Positions 1 to 8,572 of a stretch of 64,000 bases of DNA are shown piece after piece. This DNA is from Nostoc sp. MS1. GTDB lineage: Bacteria; Cyanobacteriota; Cyanobacteriia; Cyanobacteriales; Nostocaceae. The position numbers and the translations under genes were made by a program. How positions within the stretch are numbered: position 1 is the first letter of the stretch; the number at the start of each line of letters is the position of its first letter. The stretch spans positions 3,407,501-3,471,500 of the forward strand of contig NZ_AP023441.1 in NCBI RefSeq assembly GCF_019976755.1, in the 5' to 3' direction. The notes beneath the pieces are model-generated. The model saw nothing but the letters and a program-made list of their open reading frames with translations. It was not told the origin of the DNA and ran no database searches.

Positions 1-439
1 GGTTTTCCGCCCTCTTGCGAGGAATAAATAGTGTTTAACCCTACCCTTTGGAAACTATTGATATCAGTAAGGGAGCGCTAAAAAACACAACTAAATTAAG
101 CAATTTACATTTCTTAAAGCTTATATTCAAAGCTTTTTTGGTGCTTTACATAAGTTTATATAGTTCGGTTTAATTGTGCCTACCTACTTATTTGGTTTTA
201 AAGGTTCAGTTGGGACGAACTACGTAAAAGACCCATTAATCTTCCATTTCTCTTCTCCGTAAGAGGACTAAAATATCAACTAAGTACTACTTAATCTTCA
301 ACGCTTGGCGTAAGTCTTCACAGTTTCATAAAGTATTTGCAAATCTTCCGTCACCACTTGCAAAGTTTTACTTATCTCTCGACTTGCTAAAAAAGTCGCC
401 CTTGTTGATGCTACCTCAAGGGCGATCGCCCTTCACAGA
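1..439. other. Non-coding left edge with a short decayed reading frame
   Basis: I see no convincing gene here. On the minus strand, about 300-430 reads without a stop as roughly 40 residues of protein-like composition (near its end DLQILYETVKTYAKR and then a stop), but there is no good start codon. It could be the tail of a degraded gene. A perfect 16-bp palindrome, AAGGGCGATCGCCCTT, lies at 418-433, directly downstream of the first gene's stop. It is an extended HIP1 site. The rest is AT-rich with no recognised feature. Confidence 0.4.
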
Positions 440-1582
440 TTATATCCCCGTAACCTTGAGTCTTTTCTTGAACCTTGATAACAGCAAACAGATAAAACCG
501 ACTACCATCAGCGATATAGAAGAAGTAGGTTCTGGTACAGATTGAGGATTTGCTCCAGGTGGATAAGGTGAATAATTGGTAGAAACGCCACTAAGTAAAG
601 CTATAAGTTGCTCAATATCAGTTGATAAATTACTATTGGGGTTATTTCTTGACAAAATAAGTTGATTATATGTTTGAGTTCCCTCTACACTCGAATTTCC
701 TGTTAACCCAACAAAATCCTGACCTATTCTTCCCACAAGTGAGTTAATTATCTCATCAATTTTTGTTTTAGTAGTTTGTACAAATGGATTCAAATTACTA
801 CCAACGCCAATATTTACATTATCCTCATCCACTAACCAATTACCATTACCAACAATTGTATTGTTGCTAGTAAAAACCCAATTACCATTACCAATAATTG
901 TATTGTTAACGCCGAAATCCCAGTTACCGTTACCAACAGTTGTCCCATTTAGACCAAAGTACCAATTACCATTACCTAAAGTTGTATTATTCTTACCGCT
1001 ATCTAAATACCAGTTACCATTACCAATAGTGGCATTATCACTACCAAAGTACCAATTACCATTACCTAAAGTTGCGTTACTACTGCCATCATCCCAATAC
1101 CAGTTACCATTACCAATGGTAGTATTATCACTACCAAATTTCCAATTACCGTTACCAATAGTGGTGTTGCTTTTATTGAAATTCCAATTACCATTACCAA
1201 TTGTGGCGCTATCATTGGCAAAATCTGAGTTGAAATTTCCTATAGTTGCGTTATTAGTTCCGAAATCTCTATTGCTATTACCAACAGGTGAGTTACCAAT
1301 GACAAAAGGATTACCACCACCAGTCAAAAAGGGATTGTTGGCACTATTGAAAAAATCATCACCTAAAATTAATTTCAAGCGGTCAGAAATTAACTTTTGT
1401 ATTTGAGTACCAGCCTCACCAGTAAAAGGATTTACACCCCCACCAGGAATATTATTAACACCTGTGGGTACATTTGTACCTAAATTTGTGTACAGACTTT
1501 CAAGAGGCGATCGCTCAGATAAACTATTAGTGCCAGAGCTATTTACCTCTGTATTAATCTGTGTAATTACTGATTCTTCCAT
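440..1582 (-). CDS. GNGNW-repeat PEP-CTERM protein
   Basis: This is a 380-residue protein of unknown function. The middle, about residues 95-265, holds nine copies of a roughly 12-17-residue repeat built on T-[IVL]-GNGNW-x-[FYWL], preceded by two degenerate copies (GNSNRDF, GNFNSDF). The spacing and the Asn/Gly/Trp content suggest a beta-helix or stacked-turn fold; that is inference. The C-terminus has VPEPTSS, a hydrophobic helix and RFKKR, the layout of a PEP-CTERM sorting signal. Oddly, the N-terminus (MEESVITQINTEVNSS) does not look like a signal peptide, which PEP-CTERM proteins normally have. The gene is downstream of the NPFAGG-repeat gene on the same strand, 140 bp away, and shares NPFxGG motifs with it near residues 83-93. 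A role in the sheath or cell surface is possible but unproven. Confidence 0.75.
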   Translation of the reverse strand: MEESVITQINTEVNSSGTNSLSERSPLESLYTNLGTNVPTGVNNIPGGGVNPFTGEAGTQIQKLISDRLKLILGDDFFNSANNPFLTGGGNPFVIGNSPVGNSNRDFGTNNATIGNFNSDFANDSATIGNGNWNFNKSNTTIGNGNWKFGSDNTTIGNGNWYWDDGSSNATLGNGNWYFGSDNATIGNGNWYLDSGKNNTTLGNGNWYFGLNGTTVGNGNWDFGVNNTIIGNGNWVFTSNNTIVGNGNWLVDEDNVNIGVGSNLNPFVQTTKTKIDEIINSLVGRIGQDFVGLTGNSSVEGTQTYNQLILSRNNPNSNLSTDIEQLIALLSGVSTNYSPYPPGANPQSVPEPTSSISLMVVGFICLLLSRFKKRLKVTGI

Positions 1583-1722
1583 TAGGAATAGTTTCCTTTA
1601 TTTGCATTTCAATATTTACGAGAAAATACAGATGAATACAGATAGTTACCATTTGTTAATCTGCATCCATCTATAAATTTGTGCGGAAATTATAATAAAT
1701 ACTGCTACATTGCCACTAAATA

Positions 1723-2250
1723 CTAGGCAAAGGGATTGTTACCACCTGCAAAGGGATTGCTACCACCTGCAAAAGGATTCTCACCGCCTGCAAAAGGATT
1801 GCTACCGCCTGCAAAGGGATTCTCACCGCCTGCAAAAGGATTGCTACCGCCTGCAAAAGGATTGCTACCGCCTGCAAAAGGATTGCTACCGCCTGCAAAA
1901 GGATTGCTACCGCCTGCAAAGGGATTTTCACCACCTTCAAAAGGATTACTACCGCTACCGCCAGTTAGAGGATCGGCGCTAGTAGCCTGATTGATAGCAG
2001 CCCAAGGATTAGTACCACCTGTTAAAGGACTACCAGGAGCATTTGGATTGCCAAAGTTAGCAAAGGGATTACCGCCATAAGGTTCTTCACCAGCATTTGG
2101 ACTACCACCAGGATTGTTACCACCAGTTGCATTACCAAAGCCTGCAATTATTTTGTTTGGATCTACACCTTGGTCAATTAAGGCTCCCCAAGGAGACTGC
2201 TTAAGTAGATCAATCAGCTCACCATTATCAGAAGTGTTTGAATCTGGCAT
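1723..2250 (-). CDS. NPFAGG heptad-repeat protein
   Basis: This is a 175-residue, low-complexity protein of unknown function. The first 40 residues are ordinary (GELIDLLKQSPWGALIDQG). Then comes a Gly/Asn/Pro-rich section, and the last 75 residues are about ten copies of the heptad [SEN]NPFAGG ending at NNPFA. A strong Shine-Dalgarno (AGGAGG) precedes the ATG. There is no signal peptide and no PEP-CTERM tag. It is the first gene beyond the DAHP synthase at the end of the scytonemin locus, with a 445-bp spacer. In N. punctiforme an uncharacterised gene also closes the cluster, so this could be its counterpart, but I cannot confirm homology. The repeat array makes the length prone to slippage between strains. 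Confidence 0.7.
   Translation of the reverse strand: MPDSNTSDNGELIDLLKQSPWGALIDQGVDPNKIIAGFGNATGGNNPGGSPNAGEEPYGGNPFANFGNPNAPGSPLTGGTNPWAAINQATSADPLTGGSGSNPFEGGENPFAGGSNPFAGGSNPFAGGSNPFAGGSNPFAGGENPFAGGSNPFAGGENPFAGGSNPFAGGNNPFA
1726..1935. repeat. 21-bp coding tandem repeat array
   Basis: About ten tandem 21-bp units (core GGATTGCTACCGCCTGC plus A/G variants on the plus strand) encode the NPFAGG heptads of the minus-strand protein. Because the unit is a multiple of three, the plus strand also stays open in other frames. Those plus-strand frames are repeat shadows. Confidence 0.85.
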
Positions 2251-2695
2251 TAGAAAACATCCTCCTAGATTTTTTAACTTTTGTTAGTTTTGGAATCTGA
2301 ATTGAACTCATTCATCAAAATTCCCAAACTTAGCGGCAATTTTTTTGTGGGCCAAATAGATTATTAGCTATCACTTTCTCTTGATAGCTTCTCAAGTTAA
2401 GAGCTTGATTATTAAAAGTAATTAATCAAGTCCACAAATTCTTAAATACAAAGAAATATTAAGTCAATAATTATAGCTATTACAATGATATATATTTTGA
2501 TATCATGGTTATTAAATATCTTATTTTTATAAGTTTTAAGCTAAAAAATAAAACAATAAAAAATCCACCTTTCAATAAATAACTGGCGAATGAATACCCT
2601 GAAAATATCATGCGCTAACTATTTATTGAGGTGGAATTGAGTTATTGGAAATAAACTTAAAAATTTGCTTGTATTGACAAGCTTAGTGACGCTAA
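2251..2695. other. AT-rich spacer with a long inverted repeat
   Basis: There is no gene in this 445-bp spacer downstream of the DAHP synthase. It holds an inverted repeat with arms at 2564-2581 and 2620-2635 (TATTTATTGAGGTGGA in the right arm) around a 38-bp loop. It could end the long scytonemin transcript or be a small palindromic element. There is no clear T-run, so I do not call it a terminator. Confidence 0.45.
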
Positions 2696-3760
2696 CTAAA
2701 TTGCATTAACCAAAGCAGGTTGACTCCAACGTCCGACAACTTTACCAATGACTGACATTTCTTGTGCTAAACGATCGAATCTTTCCGGTGTTAAAGATTG
2801 TGGCCCATCTGATAAAGCTCTAGCAGGGTTGGGGTGAACTTCAATCATTAAAGCATCTGTACCAGCCGCGATCGCAGCTGCGGCCATAGATGGTACATAC
2901 TCAGATTTACCTGTACCATGACTGGGGTCAATCATAATGGGTAGGTGAGTGAGCGATCGCAAAATAGGAATTACCGCTAAATCCAAAGTATTGCGTGCAT
3001 ACTTACTATCAAAAGTTCTTACACCCCGTTCACACAGAATCACATTAGGATTTCCCCCCGCCAGGATATATTCAGCAGCCATCAACCACTCATCGATAGT
3101 TGCAGCCATCCCCCGCTTGAGGAGTACAGGCTTATCTTGAGCGCCTACTTTTTTCAGTAACGCGAAGTTCTGCATATTTCGCGCCCCTACTTGAATTACA
3201 TCTGCATATTTCGCCACGGCTGCTAAATCAGCAGTATCCATAACTTCGGTGATGATGCCTAAACCAGTTGCTTCACGAGCAGCCGCTAACAACTCTAAAG
3301 CACTTTCCCCATGTCCTTGGAAAGCATAAGGCGAAGTCCGGGGTTTGTAAGCACCACCGCGTAAAAACTTCGCTCCCGCAGCCTTTACGCGCTTTGCAGT
3401 CTCCACAATCATTTCCTCATTCTCAACAGAACAAGGCCCAGCCACCACTACTATAGGATGATATTCGCCAAAATGGACACGCTCATTTGGTGTATCAACA
3501 ATTACCTCGCTGGGTTCACCATAGCGGAACTCTCGGCTAACACGTTTGAATGGCTTCTGCACACGCATTACTTGTTCAATCCAAGGGCTAAACTCTTGAA
3601 TTTGTAAAGTATCGATAGTTGCAGTGTCACCAATAATGCCTAGAATGATTTTATGTTTACCGACACTCTTTTCAACAGTTACACCCCAAACCTCACTTAG
3701 ACCTTGGCTTATGCGAGTAACTTCTTCATGAGGTGTACCACTTTTAAGTATGACAATCAT
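2696..3760 (-). CDS. aroG: 3-deoxy-7-phosphoheptulonate (DAHP) synthase
   Basis: It condenses phosphoenolpyruvate and erythrose 4-phosphate, the entry step of the shikimate pathway, in the cytosol. It has 354 residues. The first 70 or so form a ferredoxin-like regulatory domain (MIVILKSGTPHEEVTRIS), followed by a TIM barrel with GPCSVENEEM, LRGGAYKPRTSPYAFQG and IDPSHGTGK. This is the class I-beta, AroF-type arrangement. A good Shine-Dalgarno (AAGGA) precedes the ATG. It is the last enzyme gene of the scytonemin run, 22 bp after trpD, and so looks like a pigment-dedicated copy that raises aromatic precursor flow. The symbol follows scytonemin cluster usage; aroF would be equally valid. Confidence 0.93.
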   Translation of the reverse strand: MIVILKSGTPHEEVTRISQGLSEVWGVTVEKSVGKHKIILGIIGDTATIDTLQIQEFSPWIEQVMRVQKPFKRVSREFRYGEPSEVIVDTPNERVHFGEYHPIVVVAGPCSVENEEMIVETAKRVKAAGAKFLRGGAYKPRTSPYAFQGHGESALELLAAAREATGLGIITEVMDTADLAAVAKYADVIQVGARNMQNFALLKKVGAQDKPVLLKRGMAATIDEWLMAAEYILAGGNPNVILCERGVRTFDSKYARNTLDLAVIPILRSLTHLPIMIDPSHGTGKSEYVPSMAAAAIAAGTDALMIEVHPNPARALSDGPQSLTPERFDRLAQEMSVIGKVVGRWSQPALVNAI

Positions 3761-3782
3761 GTTTGCTTCCTTTTAATATTTG

Positions 3783-4874
3783 TTATTGCAAGAATTGTGC
3801 AAGTTGTTCTAACTTCGTCCAAGCCGCACCACTTTGTAAAACTTCCCTAGCAATAGCAATACCTTTGACAGTAGCTTCTACAATGTCTGTTGCTGGAATC
3901 GCCTCACCAACTTGCAATGCTAAGGCTGTATTTAGAGCAACTACATCTTGCTGTGCTTGAGTACCTTTACCTTGGAGAACAGCCTTCAAGATTTCCGCAT
4001 TTTCTGCCACATCTCCACCAGCTAATGCTTCAGTTGGTGCATGGTTTAACCCTAAATCTTGAGGATTGAGAGTAAAACAACTCACCTGTCCATCTTGAAG
4101 TACGGCTAAATCTGTAGCATCTGCCAGTCCAGCCTCATCTAACCTTTCCCGTCCGTGGAGAGCGATCGCCCGGCGACATCCCAACTGTGATAAGGCTTGG
4201 GCGATTTCTTCAATTAACAACGGGTCATTCACACCAATAATTTGCCCCGTTGGACGTAAGGGATTAACCAAAGGCCCCAGCAGGTTGAAAATAGTCCGCA
4301 CCTTGAGAGTTTTGCGTAAAGCTGCGACTGTCTTGAGTGCAGGATGCCAGCCAGGAGCAAATAAGAAGGTAATCCCCACCTCATTTACAGCCCCTTGCAC
4401 CTTCTGGGGATCAGCATTGAGATTGATTCCCAAAGCTTCCAACACATCAGCAGAACCAGTCTTACTAGATGCGGAACGATTACCATGTTTAGCAACTTTC
4501 ACCCCTGCGGCTGCGGCTACAAAAGCCACCGCCGTAGAAATATTAAAAGTGGAAGCGCCATCTCCACCAGTTCCGCAAGTATCAATTAAGGGTACTGGAT
4601 ATTGGGTAGATTCTGTCCCTTGTCCCTGAGATTGTAGAACGCTGGCCATGCCAACTAATTCTTCGGCAGATACGCCTTTAGCTTGAATTGCCGCTAAGAT
4701 GGCTCCTGATAAGACGGGGGGAATAGTATCTGTAAGCCAACCGTGCATTAAATCTGTAGCTTGGGCAACTGTCAACGATTGCCGTTTGAGCAATTGTTGT
4801 AAGATAGCTGGCCAGTCATGAGAGTCAGAAGTAACAGAGATGTTTTCAAGTGGGGTTTGAGTTACAGTTACCAT
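3783..4874 (-). CDS. trpD: Anthranilate phosphoribosyltransferase
   Basis: It transfers phosphoribose from PRPP to anthranilate, the second step of tryptophan synthesis. It has 363 residues, close to the family length of about 340-350. The family signature DTCGTGGDGASTFNIST binds pyrophosphate near residue 100, with KHGNRSASSKTGSADVLEALG following and LLGPLVNPLRP further on. The first 20 residues are a short non-conserved extension. It lies between trpB (52 bp upstream) and the DAHP synthase (22 bp downstream), all minus strand, which fits co-transcription within the scytonemin locus. A second housekeeping trpD elsewhere in the genome is expected by analogy with related strains but is not visible here. 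Confidence 0.95.
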   Translation of the reverse strand: MVTVTQTPLENISVTSDSHDWPAILQQLLKRQSLTVAQATDLMHGWLTDTIPPVLSGAILAAIQAKGVSAEELVGMASVLQSQGQGTESTQYPVPLIDTCGTGGDGASTFNISTAVAFVAAAAGVKVAKHGNRSASSKTGSADVLEALGINLNADPQKVQGAVNEVGITFLFAPGWHPALKTVAALRKTLKVRTIFNLLGPLVNPLRPTGQIIGVNDPLLIEEIAQALSQLGCRRAIALHGRERLDEAGLADATDLAVLQDGQVSCFTLNPQDLGLNHAPTEALAGGDVAENAEILKAVLQGKGTQAQQDVVALNTALALQVGEAIPATDIVEATVKGIAIAREVLQSGAAWTKLEQLAQFLQ

Positions 4875-4926
4875 GTTTGGTTTACCAATTCGTAAGTAAT
4901 TCCGTCAGCAGTCAACAGTTAAGAGC

Positions 4927-6153
4927 TTAATAACTAAGAACTTTCGCCACAGTTTGTACATCCTTGTCACCTCTGCCAGAACAGTTGATGACGATGCGAG
5001 GACTACCATTTAGTTGTGGGCAGAGGGTTTCTAAATAGGCGATCGCATGAGATGTTTCGAGGGCTGGGATGATACCTTCTAAACGAGACAATCTCTGGAA
5101 ACCATCTAATGCTTCTTCATCAGTCACACTATAATATTCAGCGCGTCTGAGATCCTTCAAATAACTATGTTCTGGCCCCACACCTGGATAATCTAGACCA
5201 GCACTAATTGAATGTGCTTCAATCACTTGACCATCATCATCTTGTAGAACATAGCTCATTGCACCGTGCAGAACTCCCACTCTACCTAAAGTCAAAGTTG
5301 CGGCGTGCTTCTGTGTATTCACACCTTCACCAGCAGCTTCTACACCAATTAGACGGATAGAATGCTCATCTACAAACTCATGGAACAAACCAATGGCATT
5401 GGAACCGCCGCCCACACAAGCTAAAAGAATGTCTGGTAAACCGCCCCATTTCTCTTGACACTGGACGCGGGTTTCCTTACCGATAATGGCGTGGAAGTCG
5501 CGGACAATCATCGGGTATGGATGAGGGCCAGCCACAGAACCCAAGATGTAGTGAGTAGTTTCTACATTTGTCACCCAATCACGGATAGCTTCAGAAGTCG
5601 CATCTTTGAGAGTTCCTGTACCAGCTTCCACTGGGCGAACTTCAGCCCCCATCAACTTCATCCGAAATACGTTGAGGGCTTGACGCTGCATATCGTGGAT
5701 GCCCATGTAAATCACACAGTCCAACCCAAAACGCGCACATACTGTTGCAGTTGCTACACCGTGCTGTCCTGCACCTGTTTCAGCGATAATGCGCTGCTTA
5801 CCCATGCGTTTGGCTAACAACACCTGAGCCAAAGCATTATTAATCTTATGTGCGCCCGTATGATTTAAGTCTTCACGTTTTAAATAAATCTGCGGCCCAG
5901 TCCCATCTGGTTTAGCGTAATGTTCTGTCAGACGTTCAGCAAAGTATAAAGGGCTAGGTCTGCCCACATAGTCGCGGAGTAAACCTTGCAACTCTGTCTG
6001 AAAACCAGCATCATCACGATATTTTTGATATGCAGTTTCCAACTCGCTCAAAGCCGGCATTAAGGTTTCTGGAACATACTTACCACCAAACTTACCAAAT
6101 CTACCTAAAGAGTCGGGACGCGCAGTTGTTTTAATATCTGGAGTGCTTACCAC
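4927..6153 (-). CDS. trpB: Tryptophan synthase beta chain
   Basis: This PLP enzyme joins indole and serine to make tryptophan, the direct substrate of ScyB. It has 408 residues, the usual length. The PLP lysine lies in HTGAHKINNALAQ, the catalytic glutamate region in AETGAGQHGVATA, the cofactor phosphate loop is GGGSNAIG, and the C-terminal INCSGRGDKD motif is intact. It is 31 bp downstream of the tyrosinase gene and is separated from trpA by that gene. The interruption of a trpA/trpB pair by a secreted oxidase gene is typical of scytonemin loci and argues for a pigment-dedicated set. Confidence 0.96.
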   Translation of the reverse strand: MVSTPDIKTTARPDSLGRFGKFGGKYVPETLMPALSELETAYQKYRDDAGFQTELQGLLRDYVGRPSPLYFAERLTEHYAKPDGTGPQIYLKREDLNHTGAHKINNALAQVLLAKRMGKQRIIAETGAGQHGVATATVCARFGLDCVIYMGIHDMQRQALNVFRMKLMGAEVRPVEAGTGTLKDATSEAIRDWVTNVETTHYILGSVAGPHPYPMIVRDFHAIIGKETRVQCQEKWGGLPDILLACVGGGSNAIGLFHEFVDEHSIRLIGVEAAGEGVNTQKHAATLTLGRVGVLHGAMSYVLQDDDGQVIEAHSISAGLDYPGVGPEHSYLKDLRRAEYYSVTDEEALDGFQRLSRLEGIIPALETSHAIAYLETLCPQLNGSPRIVINCSGRGDKDVQTVAKVLSY

Positions 6154-6184
6154 AGTTTGAATCCTTTTACGTTCAAGTATTTTC

Positions 6185-7513
6185 TTAAGAAGCTATAGCC
6201 GAGATTTCTTTTGTTTTTGTTGGTTTGGCTTGACGCTTTCGCCGTGAAATAACTAGCAAAGCCGACAGACTGCATAGAGCCAATGTAGAACCTGGTTCTG
6301 GAACAGATTGCAAAGTATCGTAGGTATAACCCAAATTTCTATAATCCAGAACGTCTACAGGTCTTACCAAGTCGTTAGAATTAAAAACTGGTAATAAAGA
6401 TAACAAATCTCCTAATTTTGTCGCTTTGGGTGTAGACATACCACCATCCCAAGGCCACATCAAGTCATTAAGATTATGACCATAAGGTTGACCATCAGCC
6501 GGGTAAAAATCACTACCTTGATGTCCGTCTTCTTGCCATTCAGCCCACAGGCGGTCTACATTCGCATGATGCAGCCAAAACACAGGGTCATAAGGGGAAC
6601 TAGGAATATTGCTCATGGTTCCCAAACCTTTAAAGGTCACGGGTGTTGTGGTTGGGTCTATCTGCACCCCACCTACTAAGCCATGAATATAGTTATGTGT
6701 ATAACCGCCTGGAATAATATTACCCTGTTCATCAACAGTAACAAATCCCTCTAAAGCAGTGCGAAATAGAGAATAATCATTGATAGCCATGACGCGATCA
6801 ATATCTCTTTGCGGTAGAGGATATTCACTGGCTGGTGGTACTCGCAAAAAGCGTACAAGAGATGTTCCAAGAGACTTTTCTGCTGTTGGGTCATAATTCA
6901 GTTGGGGGTTAAGTACCCAACCGTTAGCAACAGAAAAAGCACCAGACTGAACAGTCCCACCTGTAAAGTTACCCAACCCAGGTATATTGGTAGTTACTCC
7001 CTGACCATTAGGGCTAAGGAAGTCATCATTAAAAATGACATCCAGTGCCTTTGCATCAGTCCAATCCCAATAAGGTATAGTGACGCTTGGGTCTACTGTT
7101 TGTAGTGCTTCTTCAAACCTATTAATATACTCTCTGTGCCAAGGTAAAAAAGCAGCATTTTCATGAGCCAATTCTTGGGTTGAACTAGCATGACCTTCAT
7201 GGTTATGAATTAAGCGTGTTGCTCCTAAATGGACAGCAACAAACTCGTCATAAATACTAAGTTTATTACCTGGAAGAGTCGTATTTTTTAATGTGATAAT
7301 GGCATTGACTAAATTGCTTTTCTCTTTCGAGGTAAGGCTAGTAACGCTCTTTCTCACATTTAGGTGAGTATGTGGTTGTGGTTTTGGGGTTTCGTGATTT
7401 TCGTTATGTTCACCGTGGTCAATGTCATTGTGGGCAAAAGCGGGAAGTGAAATTGCATTAGTTACAACTATGCTGGAAATTAATATCTTGAAAGATATTT
7501 GCAAAACTTTCAT
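6185..7513 (-). CDS. tyrP: Secreted tyrosinase-family copper oxidase (PEP-CTERM)
   Basis: A type-3 copper oxidase, expected to oxidise phenolic groups during late scytonemin assembly. The CuA region includes HNHEGHASSTQELAHENAAFLPWHREYINRFEE, with the His ligands visible; the CuB region holds THNYIHGLVGG and SPYDPVFWLHHANVDRLWAEWQ. I start at the ATG at 7513 because MKVLQISFKILISSIVVTNAISLPAFA is a clean signal peptide. An in-frame ATG at 7543 would add ten residues that weaken it. The C-terminus has SVPEPGS, a hydrophobic stretch and RRKRQ, a PEP-CTERM tag, so the protein is predicted to be exported and sorted. The gene sits between trpA and trpB. Confidence 0.9.
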   Translation of the reverse strand: MKVLQISFKILISSIVVTNAISLPAFAHNDIDHGEHNENHETPKPQPHTHLNVRKSVTSLTSKEKSNLVNAIITLKNTTLPGNKLSIYDEFVAVHLGATRLIHNHEGHASSTQELAHENAAFLPWHREYINRFEEALQTVDPSVTIPYWDWTDAKALDVIFNDDFLSPNGQGVTTNIPGLGNFTGGTVQSGAFSVANGWVLNPQLNYDPTAEKSLGTSLVRFLRVPPASEYPLPQRDIDRVMAINDYSLFRTALEGFVTVDEQGNIIPGGYTHNYIHGLVGGVQIDPTTTPVTFKGLGTMSNIPSSPYDPVFWLHHANVDRLWAEWQEDGHQGSDFYPADGQPYGHNLNDLMWPWDGGMSTPKATKLGDLLSLLPVFNSNDLVRPVDVLDYRNLGYTYDTLQSVPEPGSTLALCSLSALLVISRRKRQAKPTKTKEISAIAS

Positions 7514-7549
7514 TACTTTAATCGTAGACACAGAACAGCACATCTGAGA

Positions 7550-8398
7550 TTATTTGGCTGAACCTACTGGTTCCAATGCTGGTGCGATGGTCTCCGACCG
7601 ACCGGAGGTCATCGCTTCTTTCAATTCTTTGCTAAGTTGTTCTATAGCTTGCAATCCTTCGGCTGGGCTACCTTCTGCTAAACGTTTGACAAAGGCGCTA
7701 CCAACAATTACCGCATCCGCACCCCATTCTTTAACTTGACGCGCTTGTTCTGTGCCTGAAATACCAAAGCCTACACCAATGGGCTTATCGGTAACGTTGC
7801 GTAAATCTGTGATTAGATGCTGTACGCGGTCTTGAATTTGGGAACGGATACCTGTAACACCTGTTACACTAACTAGATAAATGAAACCTTGTGATTGATG
7901 TGCGATCGCCTCAATTCTATCCTGAGAACTGGTAGGCGCTACCAGCAAAATCACTTCAATATTAAAACTAGCAGCCGTTGTAATTAATTCTTCTGCTTCT
8001 TCTAAAGGTAAATCTGGTACTACCAAACCGCGCACCCCAACCGCCGCAATGGTTTCTAAAAACGACTTAATCCCACGATGCAAAATAGGGTTGTAGTAAG
8101 TAAATAATATTATTGGTGCTTGCAGACTAGGACTAACATCTGCGACTATCTCTAAAACTTGTTCTAATTTAGTTCCCTTTTGCAATGCGCGAGTCGCCGC
8201 AGCTTGAATTACAGGCCCATCCGCCAAAGGATCAGAATAGGGAACACCCAACTCAATAAAATCAGCACCATTACGGTCTAAAATGCGTAAAGCCTCGGCG
8301 GTAGTTTCTAAATCAGGGTCGCCAGCCGTGATAAAAGGAATTAAAGCGCACTGTTGGCGCTGGCGTAAAGTTTGAAAACGTTCAGAAATTGTCGTCAT
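7550..8398 (-). CDS. trpA: Tryptophan synthase alpha chain
   Basis: It cleaves indole-3-glycerol phosphate to indole, which is channelled to TrpB. It has 282 residues, a little above the usual 265-270 because of a C-terminal tail (EAMTSGRSETIAPALEPVGSAK). The catalytic Glu lies in FIELGVPYSDPLADGPVIQAA, FITAGDP is present near the N-terminus, and the phosphate loop region GFGISGTEQ follows. It is cytosolic. It is downstream of trpC across a 174-bp spacer with repeats, and 36 bp upstream of the tyrosinase start. Confidence 0.96.
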   Translation of the reverse strand: MTTISERFQTLRQRQQCALIPFITAGDPDLETTAEALRILDRNGADFIELGVPYSDPLADGPVIQAAATRALQKGTKLEQVLEIVADVSPSLQAPIILFTYYNPILHRGIKSFLETIAAVGVRGLVVPDLPLEEAEELITTAASFNIEVILLVAPTSSQDRIEAIAHQSQGFIYLVSVTGVTGIRSQIQDRVQHLITDLRNVTDKPIGVGFGISGTEQARQVKEWGADAVIVGSAFVKRLAEGSPAEGLQAIEQLSKELKEAMTSGRSETIAPALEPVGSAK

Positions 8399-8572
8399 TG
8401 TTTTGGTTAGGAAAAGTTGACAGTTGACAATTGACAGTTGATTAAGAAAAAGGTTAAGGGAGAAAGTATAAATTATTCACTTACCTTTCCCCTCAGCTTA
8501 ACCTCCGCAAGAAGCTTTCTCTATGTCTTTGTGGTGGAATTTTCAACCACAGAGACACAAAGACACAGAGTT
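8399..8572. repeat. trpC-trpA spacer with heptad and CACAGAG-type repeats
   Basis: The spacer carries TTGACAGTTGACAATTGACAG heptad-type repeats next to trpA. It also has an imperfect inverted repeat (CTTTGTGGT ... ACCACAGAG, about 8525-8555) made of the CACAGAGACACAAAGAC family of interspersed repeats. Similar repeats occur at 14779, 19921 and 25757. No promoter or attenuator is evident. Confidence 0.55.

Noticed and set aside
1726..1935. Tandem repeats as a possible CRISPR array
   Set aside because: Units are directly adjacent 21-bp coding repeats with no unique spacers and no cas genes nearby.
861..1990. Long plus-strand open frames over the repeat-protein genes
   Set aside because: They are antisense shadows of the GNGNW and 21-bp repeats; composition is a mirror of the minus-strand coding repeats and they have no ribosome site.
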